A DNA stretch of 64,000 bases, from NCBI GenBank assembly GCA_947561715.1, contig OX387200.1, positions 2,420,501 to 2,484,500 of the forward strand, given 5' to 3'. Below the pieces are notes generated by a model. It made no database searches and had not been told where the DNA came from. It saw nothing but the letters and a program-made list of their open reading frames with translations. The DNA is from Ascidia mentula. Taxonomy: Eukaryota; Chordata; Ascidiacea; Phlebobranchia; Ascidiidae. Of the stretch, positions 50,846-61,243 are shown piece by piece (positions within the stretch are counted from its first letter, which is position 1; each line of letters begins with the position of its first letter). A program made the translations under genes and the position numbers.

Positions 50846-51026
50846 CTTCAGCGCTCAGCCAGAAGATATTCCTCGGCGAATTAAGATGGCTATACCCGAC
50901 GTTAAATTGATACTGATCGTTTGCGACCCGACCAAGAGAGCCTTTTCTGATTATCACCACGAGGTGTGTTTGTATTTTTATGGTACCTGAAGTGGCCGTA
51001 AATTAACTTGTATTTATTGACAAAAA
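50846..51026 (+). pseudogene. Stray duplicate of sulfotransferase C exon 3 plus intron start
   Basis: It matches 52794-52974 over about 181 bp at roughly 98%: the last 118 bp of exon 3 of gene C, its donor, and the first part of intron 3. It lacks the start of exon 3 (the MEKTP part) and has no exon 2 or 4 next to it. It lies 466 bp upstream of gene C's first exon. The coding frame is intact (QPEDIPRRIKMAIPD) but can hardly be spliced in a useful way. Confidence 0.85.
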
Positions 51027-51491
51027 TTTATTGACACTGATGATGCTTTTAACAAAGTGAAATATATTTGTCTAATATAAAAAGACTGACAGATTTTAGC
51101 CTGAAACGAAAGTTTCTTAGATAGTGTATATATTTAAAATAAGGTGGAAATCGTTAAGACCACTTGTTAGGTAACACTTCACTGAATCGCGACACACATA
51201 CCTGATAGTCACTGGAGGAAACAGCGTGGCGAGCAATTTGTGACTCTGAAAGAATTGTTACTGCATAGCAGTTCCTCGGATGAGCCCGATTTGAGTTATT
51301 TTCAAGCATAGTTTTCGTTGTCAGGTTTTCAGTGAAAGAGGCTTGCAGATTTTTCGTACTTGCTAAACATTACGTTTGTTTCCGTTTCAAGTTTGCAGTT
51401 ATTTTTATGCAAAAAGGATTTATTGTTTTGAAATCGCATCAGCATTATTTCCAAGAGTTTTGGTCGTGGTGAAAATAAGTGGAAAGTTGTG

Positions 51492-54108
51492 ATGAACCGG
51501 TTTATGACCAACAACGGAACACACAAGAGGTTGCTCTTTCTGCTGCTGTTCGGTCTCACAAACGTGATTGTGCTCTTCCTGCTTACGAGAAAGATAGAAG
51601 GATGGAAAATGTCAAACAAGACAAGGTTTTCTGAAGAGACTGGATACTTGGAAAGGATACTAAAGCGACAAAAACTGTGGCAGGATATTATTCAGTATAA
51701 TAAGGACAATAAAATGGTATGAACAAGTGTTTATTTTCTAAAGTATAAATCCTGTGGTGAATGTAATTTGGAACACAGGCCTGGCAGAATTCTTGCCACA
51801 ATAAGTACATTTGTTTACTCTTTCACTTGTTCAAGAAATTTACCCAAGTGAGTCAATATGATCTGTCCGTCACGGTGAGTGCCCTACACCAACAGGTCTA
51901 AACCCTTTGTTTAATTTATAGGCGGGACCAACGCATAGACCCATATAATAAAGGCTTCATCGGCACCACTCCATTTTACCTTCACGTTGTCATTAAAGGA
52001 TTACAAAATCACATGAATAGACTTGTTTTGCTCCGATGGCAAAAACACATGCCGACGCAAGCTCGTTTTTTCAAACTTTTTGGCAAGTTTTCTTTTTTTC
52101 GTCCCATTGAACTTCTGTCTCCAAAATCGCTGCTTAATGAGTTAATGTACAGTAGAAAGCAGTGTTTTACTACATTATGCGGGGAGTTTATTGGTCTAGC
52201 AACTTTTACGAAAAATGTTGCTCTCCATCAAGGCTATGCGCCCAAGGTGGTTGCCTAGTTCGCCCAACGACCTATATAGTTTAGCTGCGTGGCGTACACA
52301 CATACATGTTTCAACAAGCCAAATTTTATCTGCAGAACGAAACAAAACGTCTTCCAAAAGTGATTGGCATTGGTATTAAGAAGTGCGGAACCGACGGCGT
52401 CATTAGTTTTCTAAACCATCACCCACTTGTGCGAGTGCCACCTGGTGGCGAGATTTTCTTTTTCAACTCCGGAAATACCAACTACGACACCTACCGGTAG
52501 TAAATAGTCGTCATGGCAATAGTGGAATTACCGATTTTCTAATTTCTCGGTTAAAATCAACAAGACCAAGCATGACAAATTCTACCATGGTTTCTATAAA
52601 GTCAAATTTTATTTGACCACTCGGCTGTTATTTCTTAAATAAATCTAGAAAACTTGTTTTTAATTGCCGAAACGCTACGTGTTCCGGTACAGCAGGATAC
52701 ATTTTTGTTGCATTAACCAATTCACGTGCGTCGCAGAATGCGAATGCCGCCCACCAACGGAAGACAAGTGGCGATGGAAAAGACGCCAATATACTTCAGC
52801 GCTCAGCCAGAAGATATTCCTCGGCGAATTAAGATGGCTATACCCGACGTTAAATTGATACTGATCGTTTGCGACCCGACCAAGAGAGCCTTTTCTGATT
52901 ATCACCATGAGGTGTGTTTGTATTTTTATGGTACCTGAAGTGGCCGTAAATTAACTTGCATTCATTGACAAAAACTTGTTCAACGATTATTGTAGCAATA
53001 CTAAAGAGATATCCGTAATATATTTTAAGCTTTCATAACTACAGCAATATTGTTTCGCTACAACTAACATGACACAGCAAATATGTTAAGATCTAAAAGT
53101 TTTTGAAATGTCTAATTCGTGGCTCCATTTGTATCCAATTAATTGACACCAAACACGTCTAGTGGTTCTATTAGATTGCTTCGCGGACGGTGCTTCAAAA
53201 CCTGTTGATCATTAGGTTTGCAAGCTTCGCAAGCCGGGCATGTCAGGAAAAAGTGGCTGATCAGCTATAGCTGAGCCTATAGGCTGCAATGCCTGCGCTG
53301 CGAAGCCTGTAAACCTATTGATCTCGATGCGATAGCTGTGATCGCCAAGTCAAGGACATGCTTAGTGGGGAGATCTTGCTAATCATGCGATTGCACGAAG
53401 CATTACTGCGTTGTCTTATCCTGTCCTGTTTAGCCCGCTACACGTGTTGGCAATAATCGATGGCAATAAACCACTAACGGCGATAATCAATCATTTTATT
53501 TCGTTTTGCAGCGAGAAAGATACAGACTCTTTAACGTCAAATTTATGGCGAAATACGAAACCTTTCGCGACTACGTCAATGTACATTTACCAAAACTTCA
53601 GAACAAGATGAAGGAGTGGAAAGCGCAGAATACATCACAAAATCATGGGAGCCTTAGAATGAAACTAATTGAACTTGCCAAAGCTGACCCTGCCAGTACA
53701 ACTTTATCCAATGGATTATACACAGCTCATATTGGCAGGTGGAAGTCAGTATTCAATGAATCAAATCTCAAGATCATTGAAGGAAAACAATTCATGGAGG
53801 ATCCGGGAGCAATCATGGAGGACCTCCAAGATTTTATCGGTCTTCCAAAACTTTTGCTCCGTGAGGATTTTGTGAAGCGACCTGACACAGGTTTCTACTG
53901 CTACCGTCGGTTCACCGAGGAACATCTTCGAAACCATTCTCAGGCCGAAGACGTCAAGAATCTTAAATGTTTGGCTGACACAAAGGGACGCACACGAAAC
54001 AGTAAAAAAACTGCATCGCCCGAAAGTTTGGAAAAGCTGCGGGAATTTTTTCGTCCTTACAACGAACTATTCTATAAAGATGTTGGTGAAAATTTCGGTT
54101 GGAAATGA
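51492..54108 (+). CDS. Heparan sulfate 3-O-sulfotransferase-like, array gene C
   Basis: Exons 51492-51716, 52336-52496, 52737-52911 and 53512-54108; 385 residues. Type II membrane layout (LLFLLLFGLTNVIVLFLL), stem motif LWQDIIQYN, RLPKVIGIGIKKCGTDG, GEIFFF with the presumed catalytic Glu, MEKTPIYF, VCDPTKRAFSDY, YTAHIGRWKSVF, GFYCYRRF, KGRTRNSKK and FFRPYNELFYKDVG. The stem is shorter than in A and B. The 5'-phosphosulfate loop reads CGTDG where A and B have CGTGG. Intron 3 carries a SINE tail. The start is the first ATG of the conserved exon 1, preceded by one in-frame GTG. The three genes probably make related Golgi enzymes that modify glycosaminoglycans, but activity is open because the usual Arg of the 3'-phosphate site is Cys. 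Confidence 0.88.
53215..53405 (+). repeat. SINE tail fragment in intron 3 of sulfotransferase C
   Basis: It contains TGTCAGGAAAAAGTGGCTGATC, shortened here to its core CAGGAAAAAGTGGC, and AGCTGTGATCGCCAAG as in the 42-kb SINEs. Its two outer parts (GATCATTAGGTTTGCA and GTAAACCTATTGATC) are inverted copies of each other. No tRNA-like head is present. Confidence 0.65.
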
Positions 54109-55601
54109 AGTTTCAGATGTGTGGTTTTGGTCGGCTCATTTCACTTGGTGCTGGCGTTGCACATCACACAACACAACGCATGACATTGCCATCGCTCAAA
54201 TAATAATTTTTATATGTTTAAAAATAATCATCATTTTCCCCCAACTTTCACTCCATCCATGATTTTTTCGCTCATAAATAGCTGCCAGGTTATTGGTAGA
54301 CTTCAACCAGCAGCTAGCTTTGTTAGATGCTTTTGATTTATTTGAGATGTTTTTGGGTACATGGTGGTCCGCCTCACAGTTAAACCAATCCCGTAATTGG
54401 GTATGCTCAACAAATTGTATGATTGATTGCTTCTTGGGCGCTTGATAATGTAGCACCACGCATGTTTCCTGACTTAATTCGTCGCACAACTGGAACTCAT
54501 TTGAACGCCGCAACCTTGATGGTTTATCCGTGCCCATAAGCCATTTTTTATTTCACGCCTTTTGTTGATGTGCGCAGTAACTATATGTATTTAAAACAAG
54601 TGATTTGATTTTCTTGTGTATGATCGGACTTCCACATTTTAGCCGTTTTTTTCACCAACGCTTCACATTCTACTCCGTAAAAATTTAGCCATACCGAAGT
54701 CGCACAAGGAACGTACCTCAGCCTGTTCAGTGGAAAACTTACCGTATTTTACGGACCATAAAGCGCACCCGATTATAAGGCGCACTGTCAATAAATTGCT
54801 TTGATTAGTTTTTTGTTCATACATAAGGCGCACCGGGCTATAGAACGCAACGTATTTTAAGGAGTATGGGTTACCGTATAAAGCTCATTAAATAAAAACT
54901 TGTTTGGTAATAAATGTAAGCAAGTCACAATAGTATGAATATCACAGTTGCTAGTTGCTTTTACCGTAGTTTATTGTGTAAGACGGTGGTTTATTTATAA
55001 TAGTATCGGTACTGGTTTTGAGTGTAGGCAATAAAGCACTACTTGATCCATACATTAGGCGCACCGGCTTATAAGGCGCACGATCAATTTATGAGGAAAA
55101 AAAAGGATTTAAGTTGCGCCTTATGGTCCGTAAAATACGGTAATCTTTCGGAACAGCGGCAGTTTAGTTTAAAGATAATGTGTACCAATAAAAAATACTG
55201 TTTTGATATTCTTTGCTGTCATCTATGTACAGGATACTAACAGTATGATTTTTATGTCAGTCCGCATTTTCCGTAATCCTAACTTTACTTTACTTCTCCC
55301 TCCTTTTGTGTTGCTCCGTGCTTTTTTTTCAAAAAAAAAGTTTAGTGGTAATGGTAAAGTTTGTGTCTGAATTTTATGTTAAATTTTGCAACATGCGCAA
55401 CGTAAAGAAAGGCAGGAATATCGAAAAAAACATCTGTCACAAAAATCAGGATAAAATGTTAAACAAACAAAGCAAGTAGAGGGAGCAGGGAGGTTGGTTT
55501 TTCTCAGCGATCGTTAATTGCTGAAATTTTTATATTGCAAGTTGCAACAAACCGTATTTATTTTCAGTTTTGATTTTTAATCTATAATAGAGCCAAAAAA
55601 T
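54109..55601. other. Intergenic region with a MITE
   Basis: It holds the 3' flank of sulfotransferase C, the MITE at 54739-55143 and the promoter side of the small SPT subunit. No other gene is recognised. Confidence 0.5.
54739..55143. mobile_element. 405-bp MITE with about 28-bp terminal inverted repeats
   Basis: The ends TTACCGTATTTTACGGACC and GGTCCGTAAAATACGGTAA are perfect inverted copies, and the match continues with ATAAAGCGCA/TGCGCCTTAT. Short ATAAGGCGCAC modules recur inside near both ends (54775, 55071). The outer TTA/TAA may be a target-site repeat. There is no coding capacity, so it is a non-autonomous DNA transposon. Similar ends occur in fish and invertebrate repeats; I do not assign a superfamily. 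Confidence 0.85.
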
Positions 55602-56596
55602 ATGAGTTTTGATTGGCAGCTGTATGGAAAAAAACCAACCACATTCTTTGGATACATAGGATGGCTGTATTACGTTTATTGTCTCACTACTGGCCTCTAC
55701 ATGCTTGATCACTGGGAAAGAACTATTTTCAGTAAGTTAAATGCCTTAAATTCACACTGTAAAACTAATGTCCTATCTTTAATACGTTCGCCAAGTAACA
55801 CCTTTTTGGCAGAGAAGTGATTATGACTGTATATATAGATATTTATATATTACACCTAGTTGGTGCGCAACAAATCATGGTGATTGTGCAGTTATCACAA
55901 AGTGGAAGTCTTTGCTTGACTATTTTGCTGGCAAGATCGTCCATAGTCAAAAGCAAACTGAAACAGTGACCATAGGTGTCGATATAGGGGTGACATATCA
56001 CCCCTCACAAACAAACAGGGGTGACAACGTGAGCATTGTCACCCCTGGATTTCGTTTAAATTAAAAATTATTGCCAGAAAAACACATATATTATACTATG
56101 CGTTAAGCTAGTTTCAAACGACCTGTATAGTCACCGTCACAATCATGACAAACCCAAGTGTCTTGTGGATTGTTACTTAACAAAGTGACACAAAACAGAA
56201 TTTGCGTCGTTTACCGATGTTTAAGGCGATACGACTGACGAAATGTTTTTTTTGTGTTTATAAAACCTGGAAAGTCACCCTTAATATTTTACAAAACGTT
56301 AAAAAATCGACGCCTATGACAGTGACCATCTGTCATGCAGCTCAAAAAATTCATATTATTGGCTCCATGCGTACATGTACATACTTTGTCAGATTAGAAA
56401 CTGTTAATTTTGTTTTATTAAATGTGTCTGATATCACATTTCACAAACTAGTATATATATATAATTTATTTTTATTTTTTCAGATACTTGTATCATTATT
56501 CTACTATCAATGTCAATCTACACAGGTTATGCCTTCTTGCCTCAACACATATACTCCATGTTAGCACATTTTGGATTTATCGGCAGTTCTGTGTAA
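55602..56596 (+). CDS. Small subunit of serine palmitoyltransferase (SPTSSA/SPTSSB type)
   Basis: Two exons, 55602-55731 and 56484-56596, give 80 residues, the expected size (human proteins 71-76). The protein sits in the ER membrane and activates the SPTLC1/SPTLC2 core that condenses serine with acyl-CoA, the first step of sphingolipid synthesis. It matches the family along its length: IGWLYYVYCLTTGLYMLDHWERTIF, then LLSMSIYTGYAFLPQHIYSML. The human form reads YMLEPWERTVF and ALYTGYVFMPQHI. One or two membrane helices are evident. It cannot be assigned to A or B, which are vertebrate duplicates. The intron holds a dispersed repeat and two perfect hairpins. Confidence 0.93.
55895..55985 (+). 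repeat. Fragment of the dispersed small repeat family
   Basis: TCACAAAGTGGAAGTCTTTGC and GCTGGCAAGATCGTCC match the left part of the element at 4.74 kb. It lies in the intron of the small SPT subunit gene. Confidence 0.5.
55986..56047. repeat. Two adjacent perfect hairpins
   Basis: 55986-56005 is an 8-bp stem AGGGGTGA/TCACCCCT with a 4-base loop. 56016-56047 is a 12-bp stem CAGGGGTGACAA/TTGTCACCCCTG with an 8-base loop. Both share the AGGGGTGA core. They lie in the intron of the small SPT subunit gene. Confidence 0.85.
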
Positions 56597-58531
56597 AGTG
56601 TTGAAATATTGTTGTTTCTATTTTGAACTGTATAACTTGGTATTGAGTTTGTTGCTGTGTGGATCAACATGGTGAATGTCATCATCGGTTTTGCTGTGAT
56701 ATTAGTGTTTTGCCTCAAGAAAGTCCACGCTTTGAATACAGCAATCTCACCTAACAAAAAACTGTTACTTTATGCGTTATTGCAGTAATTGTTTTGTACG
56801 CTTAACAAAGTTAACCTTATCATATACAAAAGTTTGTTTAACTATATATTCTTTTAATCAGTGTGATTGTTGTGTGTTTATTATTGCTAAAATCCTAATG
56901 TATTGTCAGTAACAACAACTAGGACAATTTTGCCTATCATGTTTTGGATTTATTGCTTGTGAATTTGCAATTTAAAGTTTTGTATTACCAACAAGTTTTT
57001 ATTCTGTGTTATTTGATGGCAATAAAAGTCTTGAGTAATGAAAATTGTATGGTACAAGAAACATTTTTAACCAGACAAGTCAAGGTTACATAATTTTACT
57101 TTGCAACTGCTTCCCACTTCTATTTCCATATTCCCCATTGCGGCCAGCATAAAGGCAATGATACAATGAAAATGACCACCATTAAAAATTTGCATGCTTA
57201 TTTTGGGGCAAAAAGGTGTAAGTTATTTTTGGAAATATGAGTAAACTATGACGTTAAAATACACCTTATTTTCACGGTTGATGCCAAACAAGCAGGCAAT
57301 AGGTCAAAATTAAGGAAGGGATGGCTTGACATACATGTTACTGATGACGGCACAATCATCAACAAATAATATATCAGACATATGCTTTTCCTACAGTGGC
57401 ATCCAACCCCCCGAAACCTTTTAATTGAAAGCGAGGACTGCAGCGTAGCGCAGTTTACTTCCGGGCTACGGACATGCCTGTTAAGAAAGTAATTTTAAGA
57501 GGATACGATGGTCAATACGACGAAGAAATATAGTCGGTCACCGCGTATCACCAAAAGCTGAGCTGTGCTGTATATTTCATCAATATAACTTCAGCTATTT
57601 ATGGTTCCGACTTCGCATCATTAATTGGCCTGACGTCACAATTCTGCAGGTAAAGATTGGCTAAAAATGCATTGGTTTAGATAGGAGTTCTTTAAAAAAA
57701 CGCGTGTAGCGCAGCGGTATACAAATTTTTCGTTTAGGCAAAGCAGAAATTGTCCAAGAATGTAAGTACGAAACAAAAAAAACAAAAATTAGCGTTTTGT
57801 CGAAGAAAAAAAGCTTTGAATTAACAGCGATTATGGCGCGTCTGGCAACTTAGCTTTGGCGATACGGTTTGTATCGCCAGCCTGTCTCTAAGGTCGACAA
57901 TATGTGCTCAAAGAAATAAAAAGACGCTAGTTTTCAAAGAATATAGTCAACCAACAAAACCGCGCTATTTTGCCGTTGAACACTTCTGTCAGTCCACTGG
58001 ATTCGGGAATAAGCTCATTTGTTCTTATAAAACCAAAAGATAATTGTGCAGTAATTGCGGCGTTACACAAAATAAAATGCATAATCCACTTTTTCCTGAA
58101 CTGAAGCCAAAAATCATATTTTTGTATTTATGACGTCATAAACTATCGCGGTAAACCCCCCAAAAGAAGACAGCATAACCCTCCTCTTATTGGATTTCAA
58201 GAGTAAGTGGCGTTGCATGAACTTGCATCTGCACGCGAAGTAAACAATGTCCACAGATCTAAAGGCAAGTATTTGCGACACAATAAATGTTCAAAAATTG
58301 TTACAACAACAAAAAAATTTGTAACCGTGTGGTAAACTATATTCATCTGCATTGCAGACCACTTTGTATTATTGCGTAATGATTTCGTGCTACAATAGTC
58401 ACAACATTGCAGGACATAGTTGTATGTATGAATATATTTTAGAGCGACCGTTTTCATCTATATACATACATAATATTTAGAAAAATGCACAAGTAAAATC
58501 AATATAGTTAACAGTGCAATATTATTGGTCC
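56597..58531. other. Intergenic region, small SPT subunit to NPRL3
   Basis: It holds the 3' UTR to about 57.04 kb, then a promoter-like, slightly GC-richer stretch near 57.4-57.9 kb and the NPRL3 5' flank. A short frame at 57475 (MPVKKVILRGYDGQ) was noticed but has no support. Confidence 0.5.
57021..57026 (+). terminator. Polyadenylation signal of the small SPT subunit gene
   Basis: AATAAA 425 bp past the stop codon, followed by GTCTTGAGTAATG. Confidence 0.5.
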
Positions 58532-60208
58532 ATGATGAATGCTGACATGCCATGGGAACCTCTCGGAATCATGTTGTCCATGTATGGAAGCAGGATTAAC
58601 AGCAAACTTTTGTTCAAGTACCCTTTTAAAACTGATGATTTGAAGTCAACTAAAAGTCAGTCTGAACTAAACGCATCTACCTACCATCTCAACAGTCTTG
58701 GAGCTGGAAATAATGATGACTCAGAAATAGAAAGTGATGATAATACTAACCAAACTCGTGAATTTCTGGAACAGTTTCTTGATTTTTCCGAGGAAACTCT
58801 TGGACAGATACTCAGCCCAGGTAACACCAAAATATGTGGCCAGAACTTTGATGTTAAAATCAATGGAATTCGATTTGTTGGCTTTCCTCTGGTGCCAGAA
58901 AAATGCAACCTCGATTGCAACAGGGTCCGACCAGTTCAATTTGAAAGTTTGGTTTCATCAAACCCTCAGAACAGTGCAAGCCATTCAGGCAACACAACCA
59001 ACATCCTCTCTTTCAATGTTGTGTTTGTGTTAAAAACAAATGCAGATTACTCCGTTATTGAGTCCTACCAGCAACTTGCAGCGAAAATTGGCCTTGCCTT
59101 ACGATTTGAAGAAAACAGAGATGGTTACATGACAAAGGAGACTAAAATGATGCTGAACATCCATGAGGAACATGAAACATGCCCTGGAAAAGTTCACCAA
59201 CAGATTCTGGGCAGCAGCAAACTGGCACAGAATTTGAGGCAAGTGTTTGATGATTTAACGGCCACTGGTATAACTGATTTCTTGCTGAATAACAACATAT
59301 GGATAACATTTTGCATCTATCATAAAGTGCACAACATGAATGTAGCAAATCAATCTGGAACTGTAAAAATTAGAGCAGTTGAGGAAAGTTTGAACAAAAT
59401 TCAACCATATCACGGAATTCTTGTTTTTAACATCAGTAACGTTTGGGCTTCAATGAGGTCAGGCAGTTCCTCAACCCTTGTAAAATTCCTAAATGTATAT
59501 AAGCCTACAAAATCACTACAGGGAATATCTACAGATGCGGATATGTCACTTACTCATGTATATATGATAGCGAGGCACTTAGTGCACTGGGGAAAAGCAT
59601 GTGTCATTTACCCCATGTGTGAAAGCAATGTCTACGTACTTGCTCCAACTGCAACCTTATTTTTTCTTTCCAAATGGGTTGAAATCTTTCATGAAACTTT
59701 TCAGATGAACTTGATCGAAGTTCTGTCATATTTTTCACAACCTGTAAGTCTTGGAGATTCACAACTACCAACAGGGCCATTTTTTGGGCATGAAAAACAT
59801 CTGGTCGAGGTGGTTTATTGGATGTTGCAACACAGATTTTTAGTACAACATCATACATATGTGTATTTCCTTCCACCTACACCACTGTCAGTTCAAAAAA
59901 CAAATCAGCAAGTTTTAAACATATGTTTTGATTTTGCAAATCAGCACCAGGAAATTGAATTTCACCAACTTCCATCAGTCTGCCAAGCAGTTTTTCAATC
60001 CATACCAACAGCACATAATAGCAAAGATTTGTGCCTTTTTCTTAGACTTTTGCATTATTTGGATGGAAAACATCATTTGGAGGAAATAATGTACAGAGAG
60101 AATATGATGCGACCAGAACTTGTGACAATTTTAGAGAAGTTTAAACCCCTTTTACTGACTTCTGTAAGAGAGGATGAGATTGCTTCCACTTTTTGGACAA
60201 AGATTTGA
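58532..60208 (+). CDS. NPRL3: NPRL3, GATOR1 complex subunit, intronless
   Basis: One exon of 558 codons from ATG at 58532 (a second ATG follows directly). NPRL3 with NPRL2 and DEPDC5 forms GATOR1, the GAP complex for RagA/B that turns down mTORC1 at the lysosome when amino acids are scarce. The N-terminal longin-like region has GSRINSKLLFKYPF (human GSRGNKLLFRYPF), CGQNFDVKINGIRFVGFP and SFNVVFVLKTNADYSVI. The middle has ESLNKIQPYHGILV, then ADMSLTHVYMIARHLVHWGKACVIYPMCESNVYVL. The C terminus has MLQHRFLVQHHTYV and LRLLHYLDGKHHLEEIMYRENMMR. All these match human NPRL3 in order, and the length is close to the human protein. The human gene has many introns; none here. AATAAA lies at 60359-60364. 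Confidence 0.95.
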   Translation: MMNADMPWEPLGIMLSMYGSRINSKLLFKYPFKTDDLKSTKSQSELNASTYHLNSLGAGNNDDSEIESDDNTNQTREFLEQFLDFSEETLGQILSPGNTKICGQNFDVKINGIRFVGFPLVPEKCNLDCNRVRPVQFESLVSSNPQNSASHSGNTTNILSFNVVFVLKTNADYSVIESYQQLAAKIGLALRFEENRDGYMTKETKMMLNIHEEHETCPGKVHQQILGSSKLAQNLRQVFDDLTATGITDFLLNNNIWITFCIYHKVHNMNVANQSGTVKIRAVEESLNKIQPYHGILVFNISNVWASMRSGSSSTLVKFLNVYKPTKSLQGISTDADMSLTHVYMIARHLVHWGKACVIYPMCESNVYVLAPTATLFFLSKWVEIFHETFQMNLIEVLSYFSQPVSLGDSQLPTGPFFGHEKHLVEVVYWMLQHRFLVQHHTYVYFLPPTPLSVQKTNQQVLNICFDFANQHQEIEFHQLPSVCQAVFQSIPTAHNSKDLCLFLRLLHYLDGKHHLEEIMYRENMMRPELVTILEKFKPLLLTSVREDEIASTFWTKI

Positions 60209-60358
60209 ATTTAATTTCTTGCTAGTTATGTTCTACCCTTTTTTTCGCAAATTTTTATTATTATCACAAAGAGCGGGAGATTTTATTGCTACCTTTATAA
60301 TAATTTCTGAATGGTACAAATATTACAGATCAACAATGATTAATGCACTTGTCATTTC

Positions 60359-60364
60359 AATAAA
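60359..60364 (+). terminator. Polyadenylation signal of NPRL3, next to one for SSNA1
   Basis: AATAAA on + at 60359-60364; on - an AATAAA lies at 60408-60413 for SSNA1. The two convergent 3' ends would meet or overlap by a few tens of bases. Confidence 0.5.
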
Positions 60365-60751
60365 TTAAAATACCTTATCACACATGGAAAGATTTTAGAA
60401 GGTTTCTTTTTATTGAACTGTACTTTGATAAAACAAAGACTTTTGTTGGTTCATGGTTGCATTTCTTTCTGATTATTGTCATGAAATTGCACTATCCATT
60501 GCCTAATAAATTTGCAGTTCCTACATTAAAAGAAAGTGATTGTGCAGGAGCACTGACATTACCTGTGCACAGATACAAATCTACTTCTGACAAATTTTAA
60601 TAAAATCTGTCTAAATTCCGCTGGTGAACATGGCATGTTATACTTTAATGTCTGTGAGAACCAAGGATCAAAACAACTCAATGTAGTAAACAAAATACGT
60701 CAACTAATATACTGCCAGTATAGACGCAGTTTTTCGCTTTCAGCAACAATG

Positions 60752-61243
60752 TTATGCGCCGTAACCTTTTTTATTTGATAATTCGCTGGCAACAACAGCA
60801 GCTATTACGCGTCCATCATTAGTAGTTTCAACAGGTGAGGCATGAGCAGGAGGCAAACGTCTGGAGTCGGTCGACATTGGGGCAAGTTCGTCCGCACTGC
60901 TGCGAGTACCAGATAAGATCTGGGTTTTGGTCTCCTTAACTGACTTGCACAAGCTTTCGGAACTTTCTACCAGTTTGGAATAGGCGTGTTCAGTTTCTTG
61001 AATGGTCTTGCTCAGTTGCGAACGGAACTGGGTTTTGACTGCAAGATTGTGGTTGACCTTGGCCAAACGGTCTGTAAGGTTTCTAATATCTGTTTGCAAA
61101 CGACGCTTATCTCCCTCTAAAGTCCCAATTTCGGTGGTAAGTCTCAAATGTTGGTCGCGCATTTGTGTAATACACTTTACCACCTCGGCTCCGTACGCTT
61201 CCGGACATTTTATCTTGATATTTTCCCGCGATTTCGACGACAT
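60752..61243 (-). CDS. SSNA1: SSNA1/DIP13-like microtubule-associated coiled-coil protein
   Basis: One exon, 163 residues. The first 110 or so form one coiled coil that follows human SSNA1: AEVVKCITQMRD, KRRLQTDIRNLTDRLAKVNHNLAVK, SKTIQETEHAYSKLVESSESL. SSNA1 (DIP13 in algae) self-assembles into fibrils along microtubules at basal bodies, centrosomes and branch points. The human protein is 119 residues; this one adds about 50 residues of Ser/Pro-rich tail ending NKKGYGA. It lies 527 bp downstream of KIF9 on the same strand, with a polyadenylation signal for KIF9 between them, and is convergent with NPRL3. Confidence 0.88.
   Translation of the reverse strand: MSSKSRENIKIKCPEAYGAEVVKCITQMRDQHLRLTTEIGTLEGDKRRLQTDIRNLTDRLAKVNHNLAVKTQFRSQLSKTIQETEHAYSKLVESSESLCKSVKETKTQILSGTRSSADELAPMSTDSRRLPPAHASPVETTNDGRVIAAVVASELSNKKGYGA

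Noticed and set aside
50661-50990. A fourth sulfotransferase gene starting at 50.66 kb
   Set aside because: Only the exon 3 segment is homologous; the preceding frame is unrelated and exons 1, 2 and 4 are missing.
57475-57534. A short frame starting MPVKKVILRGYDGQ near a GC-richer stretch
   Set aside because: Only about 19 codons, no recognised downstream exon, no family resemblance.
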